Part shown: positions 58,585-64,000 of the stretch, piece after piece | How positions within the stretch are numbered: position 1 is the first letter of the stretch | How the letters are laid out: each line of letters opens with the position of its first letter | Source of the DNA: Fibrobacter sp. UWT2 | Lineage (GTDB): Bacteria > Fibrobacterota > Fibrobacteria > Fibrobacterales > Fibrobacteraceae | Assembly: GCF_900142545.1 (NCBI RefSeq) | Contig: NZ_FRBF01000001.1 | Span: 186,001-250,000 of the forward strand | Length of the DNA stretch: 64,000 nucleotides | Direction: 5' to 3' | Position numbers and translations under genes: made by a program | The notes under the pieces: model-generated | The model's database searches: none | The model's input: only the letters and a program-made list of their open reading frames with translations | What the model was told of the DNA's origin: nothing

Positions 58585-61116
58585 ATGCTTTTAATTGTAG
58601 CTCTTTTGCTTGCCGCAAGCTTTAGCTTTGCTACTGATTGGGTTGATGTTGCCGTAAAACCCAAACTCGTCGAATCTAGCGGAGATTCTTATTATGAGAT
58701 TTCTTCTGCAAAGGAACTAGCTTGGTTTTCGAAAGAAGTCGCTTCTGGAAAAACGGGTATTAATGCCGTTTTGAAGAATGACATTGTTCTCTGGAATCCG
58801 GCTTCGGGTGATACCAACTATTGGAATCCGATTGGTCCTTCGGACTCGCTTGCCTTTGAGGGTACTTTTGACGGTAACGGAAAAACGGTTGCTGGAGCGC
58901 ATTCTGTTTACGAAGAAAGAAACCTGGACACCTTGGTGAATGGCTTTTTCCGCTATGTGGGTGAGTCTGGAGTTGTGAAAAATTTGACGTTGAAACAGTC
59001 TTTTATTAAGACTGTTTACGCGGGTTCCGATACCATTACGGATACTTCTGCAGAAGACGCTGTAGCTCCTCAGTTGTATTCTGCGGTGGGAGGAATTGCA
59101 GGCTACAATAAGGGCTTGTTGCAGAATGTTTCGTTTGTCGGAGATTCTGTTGTTGCCGCGGGAGATTCCAAGGTTACTTCTGGTGCGAGAACCGGTAATA
59201 TCTACATTGTCAACTATATCGCAGGCAATATCGCTGCTATAAATGATGGGGTTATTGACGGCTTTGAATCGGATGCGCAACTCAATGTCCGCAACAGAGG
59301 TATAATGAGCCTTAGCTTTAATATTGGCTATGCAGGCGGCGCTGTCGGTATAAATAGGGGCTCTGTCAAGAATGGAGTGAATCTCAAATATGTGAATTTG
59401 CCGAATATAGGCTTTGCTGGCGGTATTTGCGGCTATAATTATGGTTCTATCGAAAATGTTGAAAATAGGGGCATTGTCTATAATAACGAAGGTAGTGCGG
59501 GCGGTATTGCCTCATATAACTTGGGGACAATCAAAAGGGCTGTCATGACAACTTCGATAAGGGGCTCTGCGTCTTATACGACTTATGGTGGTGGCGTTAC
59601 TGCGTATAACAATGGCTATATAACGGAAAGTGGAATGTTCCAGACGAAAAATTCGAACATCACGGTGAATAAAAATGCACAAGAATATCAGATGATGGGC
59701 GTGTCTATTTTGCCGGCGGAAGGAACGGCTGGCGGCGTTTCTGCGACGCAAGGCCCGCAGGGGGTTATAGAAAATTGTGGCGCGGCCGTATGGATCGTGG
59801 GTGTTGGTGTTTCATCGACTACCAAGTCAAGGAATATCTATGTCGGAGGTCTTGTGGGACTAGATTCTGGCTCTGTCATTGGATCCTATGCGGCAAATTC
59901 GAATCTTCTTCAAGGCGACAAATATAAGCCGATGTATTATATAGTGGATTCAACAAAAAAACACAGCTCGAACCATTATGATTCGACTTATCTGTCTGTT
60001 AAGTTTGATGACGAAAATGCGGGGTTTCCGACTTCGACGATGCGCTCCGCAAAGTATGCCTGGCTTTTAAATACCCAAATGGGGTCTGCAAAGAATAATG
60101 GTGTGTGGACCTACGATGATTGGTATCCGCTTATTGCAAATATGGATAAAATACCTACATATCGGGTTGTTCGCTATGTGAATGAAGCTGCTTATGATAC
60201 GCTTTATACGAATTATCTGGGGCATGCTATTTGGAATGATCGTATTCCTGAAGGCGATAATGGAAAATCACTTGCTTATTGGGCTTATCGTAATGGGAAC
60301 TCGTTTGCAAAAATTACTGATCAGCATATATTTAAAAGTGATACCAGTATTTACGCTGTTCTTGATGCAAAGGAAAACCTGGACTTTACGGTGACCTTCT
60401 TGGATTATAATGGTGTTGTTTTACAAGAATTAAAAAATATTCCTTATGGAACGGTTCCTCAATATTCTGGACCGGAATTATTCCGCGATTCTACTGGATT
60501 AATGCGTCGTTACACGTTCAAGGGGTGGAGCCCTGCTGTAACCGAAGTGCATTACAATCAGGTTTATAAGGCTCTTTACGATTCGACTTACAGAAAATAC
60601 CAGGTTTCCTATAGTGCAGTTTGCCTTAATCGAGATTACAGTAGGCAGGATACTTCTATTTATGGAAATGAAGCGCATTTGTGTGGCCGCTATTATCCCG
60701 GCAGTTGCACGGATTCGTTAAATGAATATGTTTTTAAAGGCTGGAATGTAAATTGTGATTCGTTTGCCGTTCTTTCGGATACGACAATTTATGCCGTATA
60801 TGATACGATTCCTTTGTCAAGCTCGTCTTCTGAAAAGATTAGTTCGAGTTCCTCTGTCGAAGAAAAAAGCTCCTCGTCGAAAACTGAAACGATTCAGCTG
60901 CCTTTGGCAAGCGTATCGCTGAAATACTCGGTGGAAAGAGGCTGGATCCATGTTTACGGGTTGACTGCTGGAGTGCCTGTGACGCTGTTTGATGTGCAGG
61001 GTAATCTGGTAAAGCGAGAAATGTCAACGGGTAGTAACTTATCTATTGCGCTTGAACGCCGAGGAATGTATATTTTGAGGTATATGGGAACAAGTTACAG
61101 GGTCTTTGTTCCTTAA
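58585..61116 (+). CDS. Large secreted protein with GLUG-type beta-helix, InlB repeats and sorting-like tail
   Basis: An 843-aa secreted protein. Signal peptide (1-17); residues 30-460 are a repetitive right-handed beta-helix of the GLUG type ('FEGTFDGNGKTVAG', 'AVGGIAGYNKG', 'AGGICGYNYGSIENVENRG', 'AGGIASYNLGTIKRA'); residues 590-750 hold two InlB B-type repeats ('YTFKGWSPAVTEVHYNQVYKALYD', 'EYVFKGWNVNCD'); then a short Ser/Glu linker (about 755-775) and the shared C-terminal domain ('VTLFDVQGNLVKREM'). Such proteins are adhesins or surface-displayed binding proteins; no catalytic site is seen. AGGAGG 4 nt before the ATG. Codons are richer in A and T than in neighbouring genes. Confidence 0.8.
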   Translation: MLLIVALLLAASFSFATDWVDVAVKPKLVESSGDSYYEISSAKELAWFSKEVASGKTGINAVLKNDIVLWNPASGDTNYWNPIGPSDSLAFEGTFDGNGKTVAGAHSVYEERNLDTLVNGFFRYVGESGVVKNLTLKQSFIKTVYAGSDTITDTSAEDAVAPQLYSAVGGIAGYNKGLLQNVSFVGDSVVAAGDSKVTSGARTGNIYIVNYIAGNIAAINDGVIDGFESDAQLNVRNRGIMSLSFNIGYAGGAVGINRGSVKNGVNLKYVNLPNIGFAGGICGYNYGSIENVENRGIVYNNEGSAGGIASYNLGTIKRAVMTTSIRGSASYTTYGGGVTAYNNGYITESGMFQTKNSNITVNKNAQEYQMMGVSILPAEGTAGGVSATQGPQGVIENCGAAVWIVGVGVSSTTKSRNIYVGGLVGLDSGSVIGSYAANSNLLQGDKYKPMYYIVDSTKKHSSNHYDSTYLSVKFDDENAGFPTSTMRSAKYAWLLNTQMGSAKNNGVWTYDDWYPLIANMDKIPTYRVVRYVNEAAYDTLYTNYLGHAIWNDRIPEGDNGKSLAYWAYRNGNSFAKITDQHIFKSDTSIYAVLDAKENLDFTVTFLDYNGVVLQELKNIPYGTVPQYSGPELFRDSTGLMRRYTFKGWSPAVTEVHYNQVYKALYDSTYRKYQVSYSAVCLNRDYSRQDTSIYGNEAHLCGRYYPGSCTDSLNEYVFKGWNVNCDSFAVLSDTTIYAVYDTIPLSSSSSEKISSSSSVEEKSSSSKTETIQLPLASVSLKYSVERGWIHVYGLTAGVPVTLFDVQGNLVKREMSTGSNLSIALERRGMYILRYMGTSYRVFVP

Positions 61117-61141
61117 ACGAATAAATGCCTAGAGGTGGCTT

Positions 61142-61498
61142 ATGCTCGAACAACTGAAACGCCCTTTCAAAAAACGCTACGATAAGGTCCGCTCTTATGC
61201 GGGGAACTTTGTCGGTCCTGTTAAGGAATCTGCGTCCAAGTTGTTCGCGATGTTCCCGAAGCTGGATGCCTTTGCTGGTTTAGAAGACCAGGCTGAACCT
61301 TCTGCTGATGGTGCCGTCGTTGAAGCCGAGGGTGCCGCAAAGCCTGGCCTGAAGGCAAGGCTCAAGGAATTCAAAGCCTCGCTCAAGGGACTCTCTGATT
61401 TTCAGAAGCTGATCCTCCTCACGATTGCGGTGGTACTCCCTGCGGGTATCTTTATTGCCGTGGTGCTTGCTGGTATTTTCCACAGACATAGAAAGTAA
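61142..61498 (+). CDS. Small tail-anchored membrane protein
   Basis: A 118-aa protein with a basic amphipathic N-terminus ('LEQLKRPFKKRYDKVRSYAGNF'), a middle rich in Ala and Glu, and one C-terminal membrane helix ('LILLTIAVVLPAGIFIAVVLAGIFH') ending in HRHRK. No signal peptide and no recognised family. AGAGG before the ATG. The stop overlaps the start of the next aminotransferase (TAATG), so the two are co-translated. Confidence 0.7.
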   Translation: MLEQLKRPFKKRYDKVRSYAGNFVGPVKESASKLFAMFPKLDAFAGLEDQAEPSADGAVVEAEGAAKPGLKARLKEFKASLKGLSDFQKLILLTIAVVLPAGIFIAVVLAGIFHRHRK

Positions 61499-62736
61499 TG
61501 CTTTCGTCTCGACTCCCCAAAGATCTGTCTCCATCGCCGTTCTTTGCTGAACTGGAACGCGCGAAGGCGTGCGCGAAAAAGGATGCTGCCGAGGGTGGTC
61601 TTTCGTTCATCGACATGACGGTTTCTTCGCCTGTGAAGGCGGGACTGCCGGTGGAGCTGGATGCCGCTGTCGATGAAGGCCGCGAGTCTTTTGGTTGCTG
61701 GAATCCGGACGCGGCTGGCTGGAAGTCGGCACGCGAAGCGGTGGTGGAGTATTACCGCGAACGCGGCGGAAACTTTACCGCGGGTCAGATTATTCTGACC
61801 GCAAGTACCAGCGAAGCTTACTCTGTTTTGTTCAAGACTTTCTGCGATCCTGGCGATGTAATTTTGACGCCGATGCCGGGATATCCGCTGCTTGATACGC
61901 TTGCTCAGTTGGAACATTTGGAATGCTCGCCTTATTTTCTGCAGCTGAAACGAGAGAAGTCTTCTTTTCGATTTGTGTTGGATTCCGACAGCTTGCTTGC
62001 TGCTCCGGAGAAAGCGAAAATCCTGCTGCTGGTTTCGCCGCATAACCCGACGGGCCATTGCGTATCCCGCGAAGAATGGAATGTGGCGGTCCGCTTCTGT
62101 GAAGACAACGACATGATTCTTGTGGTCGACGAAGTCTTCGGCGATTACGGCTTTTCGAACAAGGCCCAGCGCAGCTGGAAGTATGTATTAGGCGAGGAAC
62201 AACTCTGGGATGCGGGCGGTAACGATCTCATCAATTTGCCGGAGAACGGCCCCAAGTGCCCGATATTCTGGCTGAATGGCTTAAGCAAGGCTGTCGGCTC
62301 GCCGCAACTCAAGCTCGGCTGGATGGCTTTCTATGCCCCGCGTGAACGCTTTGAAGAAATCCGCGCGGCTCTCGAATTTGTGGAAGACGCTTACTTGAGT
62401 GTGTCCGCTCCGGCGCAGGCGCTGGGTACGTCGCTGTTGCCCAAGGCCGCAGTCTACGAAGCACAAGTCAAGGAACGCTTGCTTGCAAATTGGCAGACGC
62501 TCCGCGAAGCTTTCCCGGCCAAGTATTGCCCCGAAGTTCTGGGCGGCTGGTATGCTGTCGTGCGCCTCGGCGAAGACGACGAGGAACTCACGCTTCGCTT
62601 GCTTAAGGAAAAACATGTACTGGTGCAGCCTGGATTCTTCTTCGATTTCGACGAAGACGGCTGGGTGGTGATTAGCTTGTTGCAAGAACCTGCGACTTTT
62701 AAGGAAGCGGTGCAGCGAATGAAAGAACTGCAATAG
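61498..62736 (+). CDS. Class I/II PLP-dependent aminotransferase
   Basis: A 412-aa fold-type I aminotransferase. 'ILTASTSEAYSVLFKTFCDPGDVILTPMPGYPLLD' binds the PLP phosphate and ring, 'SPHNPTGHCVSREEW' has the conserved Asn-Pro-x-Gly, 'VVDEVFGDYGF' the Asp/Tyr pair and 'NGLSKAVGSPQLKLGWM' the PLP Lys. Close in pattern to aspartate/alanine-type enzymes of subgroup I-gamma; the substrate is not certain. Coupled to the small membrane protein upstream. Convergent with the DegT gene, 10 bp apart. Confidence 0.88.
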   Translation: MLSSRLPKDLSPSPFFAELERAKACAKKDAAEGGLSFIDMTVSSPVKAGLPVELDAAVDEGRESFGCWNPDAAGWKSAREAVVEYYRERGGNFTAGQIILTASTSEAYSVLFKTFCDPGDVILTPMPGYPLLDTLAQLEHLECSPYFLQLKREKSSFRFVLDSDSLLAAPEKAKILLLVSPHNPTGHCVSREEWNVAVRFCEDNDMILVVDEVFGDYGFSNKAQRSWKYVLGEEQLWDAGGNDLINLPENGPKCPIFWLNGLSKAVGSPQLKLGWMAFYAPRERFEEIRAALEFVEDAYLSVSAPAQALGTSLLPKAAVYEAQVKERLLANWQTLREAFPAKYCPEVLGGWYAVVRLGEDDEELTLRLLKEKHVLVQPGFFFDFDEDGWVVISLLQEPATFKEAVQRMKELQ

Positions 62737-62746
62737 CAGTTTAGGG

Positions 62747-63886
62747 CTACAGGTGAGCCTTTAGCTTTTCGATAATTTCAGCTACATCGGTGAAGGCGCA
62801 GACGGGCAGGCTGATGGCGTGCTCCGAGGCCCACTCCGCTCCGGTCTGGTTTGCGGCCCATTCTTCTTCTGTCATCATCATTCCGCATACAGCGATGGGA
62901 ACTTTAAAGCAGGGTTGCTCTTGCAGCGGGGCGGGGTAGTGGATGCAGTAGGGAATTTCGGCTGCTTTCAGCTTCTGAATAAAACTTTCGCGATTCTCGG
63001 CCAAAACCGTATACTGGGCGTAGGTGCACTTGCATCCGGTTTCGATTTTTTGCGGAACAATCTTTTGACCATCAGTGACGATGCAGTTGTATTCAGCGAA
63101 AAATTCGTCGTACTTGGCTGCATTTTGGCGCCTGACCACAAGTTCTTCGTCCAAGTGCTTGAGCTTGACTCTGAGAACCGCCGCCTGCAGTGCGTCGAGT
63201 CTGCTGTTCATACCGGCAATTTCGTGCTGGTAACGCCCGGCGCTCCCATGGTTTGCGATCATGCGGATCTTTTGGGCGAAGGCTTCGTTCGCGGTAAAGA
63301 GTGCGCCGCCGTCTCCGTAGCAGCCGAGTGGCTTGCTCGGGTAAAAGCTGGTAATGGCGATGTCTCCGAAGGTGCATGCCATCTGGCTGGTCCTGGCCCC
63401 GAATGCCTGGGCGCTGTCCTCGATAATCCAAAGCTTGTGTTTCGTTGCGATTTCGCGCAGTTCCTTGAAGGGGGCGCACTGGCCGAACAGGTTTACCGCA
63501 ATAATGCCCTTGGTGCGCTTGCTGATCAGTTTTTTGACGCTTTTGGGGTCGATTTGCAGGGTTTCTCGGTCAATGTCGGCAAATTGGGGGATGCCGCCGA
63601 GAAGGGCGACGCATTCTGCGGGGGCGATAAAGGTAAAGTCGGGGACAATCACCTCGTCACCAGGGTGTAAATCCATGGTCATCAGGGCGATAGTGAGGGC
63701 GTCCGTGCCGCTGGCGCAGGTAATCGCGTGGGTGTTTTCGCCCAAATACTCCGAAAGTTCCTTTTCAAGTGCCTGTACCTGGGGGCCTCCTATGTAACAA
63801 CCGCTATCCAACACCTCTCGTTCGGCTTTTTCGAGTTCAAAACGGTATTTTTCGCGTTGTGCAGTTAAATTTACAAAGGAAATCAT
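62747..63886 (-). CDS. DegT/DnrJ/EryC1/StrS aminotransferase
   Basis: PLP-dependent nucleotide-sugar aminotransferase, 379 aa. 'FVNLTAQREKYRFELEKA', 'YIGGPQVQALEKELSEYLG', 'CASGTDALTIALMTMD', 'VIVPDFTFIAPAECVALLGG', 'IIEDSAQAFGA' and 'ITSFYPSKPLGCYGDGGALF' with the PLP Lys match the WbpE/UDP-2-acetamido-3-keto sugar branch better than the FdtB-like enzyme at 25.6 kb. It probably makes a 3-amino sugar for a surface glycan. The ATG at 63886 has TATCTT 7 nt upstream and no ribosome site. No other sugar genes are in the last 5 kb of the window. Confidence 0.92.
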   Translation of the reverse strand: MISFVNLTAQREKYRFELEKAEREVLDSGCYIGGPQVQALEKELSEYLGENTHAITCASGTDALTIALMTMDLHPGDEVIVPDFTFIAPAECVALLGGIPQFADIDRETLQIDPKSVKKLISKRTKGIIAVNLFGQCAPFKELREIATKHKLWIIEDSAQAFGARTSQMACTFGDIAITSFYPSKPLGCYGDGGALFTANEAFAQKIRMIANHGSAGRYQHEIAGMNSRLDALQAAVLRVKLKHLDEELVVRRQNAAKYDEFFAEYNCIVTDGQKIVPQKIETGCKCTYAQYTVLAENRESFIQKLKAAEIPYCIHYPAPLQEQPCFKVPIAVCGMMMTEEEWAANQTGAEWASEHAISLPVCAFTDVAEIIEKLKAHL

Positions 63887-63893
63887 GCGCCCA

Positions 63894-63899
63894 AAGATA
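63894..63899 (-). promoter_or_regulatory. TATCTT -10 element, probable leaderless start
   Basis: Minus-strand TATCTT, 7-nt gap TGGGCGC, then ATG 63886. Confidence 0.45.
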
Positions 63900-63917
63900 T
63901 AAATTTTTGCCCACCCC

Positions 63918-63945
63918 TTGAAAAATTTCCAATATTTACTAACTT
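63918..63945 (+). promoter_or_regulatory. Promoter of the gene at the right edge
   Basis: TTGAAA (63918), 16-bp spacer, TAACTT (63940). It is divergent from the DegT gene and would give a leader of roughly 35-40 nt before GTG 63989. Confidence 0.55.
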
Positions 63946-63988
63946 TGAACCAACATTTTTAAGTAGGTTTTCACCCGGAGATAATAAG

Positions 63989-64000
63989 GTGCCTCAACAC
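63989..64000 (+). CDS. First codons of the next gene, possibly ribosomal protein S20
   Basis: GTG at 63989 with GGAG (63977-63980) 8 nt upstream, reading (M)PQH to the window edge. S20 proteins often begin M-P-x-H-K-S, so rpsT is a guess from four residues; the gene is cut by the window. Confidence 0.3.

Noticed and set aside
1..64000. CRISPR arrays, insertion sequences, prophage, tRNA or rRNA genes
   Set aside because: None seen by reading intergenic regions: no spaced direct repeats of 25-40 bp, no transposase or integrase motifs, and no tRNA cloverleaf in the short gaps. A tRNAscan or CRISPR finder run would confirm.

Overview
The window looks like a chromosomal segment of a Fibrobacter species, a fibre-degrading gut bacterium. 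The main reasons are a protein with three copies of the 'Fibrobacter succinogenes major paralogous' (FISUMP) domain, several secreted plant cell-wall enzymes with Ser-rich linkers and a shared C-terminal beta-domain, and a complete cytochrome b-linked fumarate reductase/succinate dehydrogenase operon. This assignment rests on family recognition alone; no database search was possible. I see no prophage, insertion sequence, CRISPR array, rRNA or tRNA gene.

Layout. 1-4.7 kb: the end of one secreted carbohydrate-binding protein, two tandem SGNH (CE12-like) esterases and a small lipoprotein. 4.7-13.5 kb: housekeeping and envelope genes, namely an ArnA-like NAD-sugar enzyme with a GT2, endonuclease IV, a MoxR/DUF58/transglutaminase operon, dapB and an orphan YejB-like permease. 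13.5-15 kb: an AmgK-like sugar kinase paired with a PTS IIA-like protein. 15-31.2 kb: surface-polysaccharide region with a Wzi-like outer-membrane protein, eight glycosyltransferases, FdtA/FdtB-like amino-sugar enzymes, a FemAB/GNAT-like transferase and a Wzx-like flippase, interrupted by a MauE-like membrane protein, a receiver-GGDEF-EAL protein and rpsD. 31-39.3 kb: two small membrane-anchored proteins, purL, a SurA/TPR-like lipoprotein and ndk. 39.3-42.9 kb: sdhCAB/frdCAB. 43-48.6 kb: an unusual LuxR-HTH/TPR regulator and a polar amino-acid ABC transporter with three paralogous binding proteins. 48.6-54.2 kb: a winged-helix/coiled-coil protein, FloA, the FISUMP lipoprotein and an NfeD protease. 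54.4-58.5 kb: pectate lyase and leuA. 58.5-64 kb: a secreted GLUG/InlB-repeat protein, a small membrane protein, two PLP aminotransferases and probably the first codons of the next gene.

The regulatory DNA is the most unusual part. Twelve genes lack a Shine-Dalgarno sequence and instead have a TATATT-like -10 hexamer only 6-9 nt before the start codon, which suggests leaderless mRNAs alongside ordinary SD-led genes. leuA is preceded by what looks like a complete leucine attenuator: a Leu-rich leader peptide, a 1:2 hairpin, a 2:3 antiterminator and a 3:4 terminator. The rpsD leader can fold as an H-type pseudoknot, a plausible S4 autoregulation site. A family of 7-bp-periodic repeats occurs between genes, and one perfect array of four 7-mers lies inside an amino-sugar aminotransferase gene, where slippage would switch the reading frame.

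The secreted esterases and pectate lyase point to pectin de-acetylation and cleavage. The polysaccharide genes build a surface glycan that includes an amino-deoxy sugar, and the fumarate reductase fits succinate-forming anaerobic metabolism. Protein functions below are family-level calls; regulatory calls are structural inferences from the bases.
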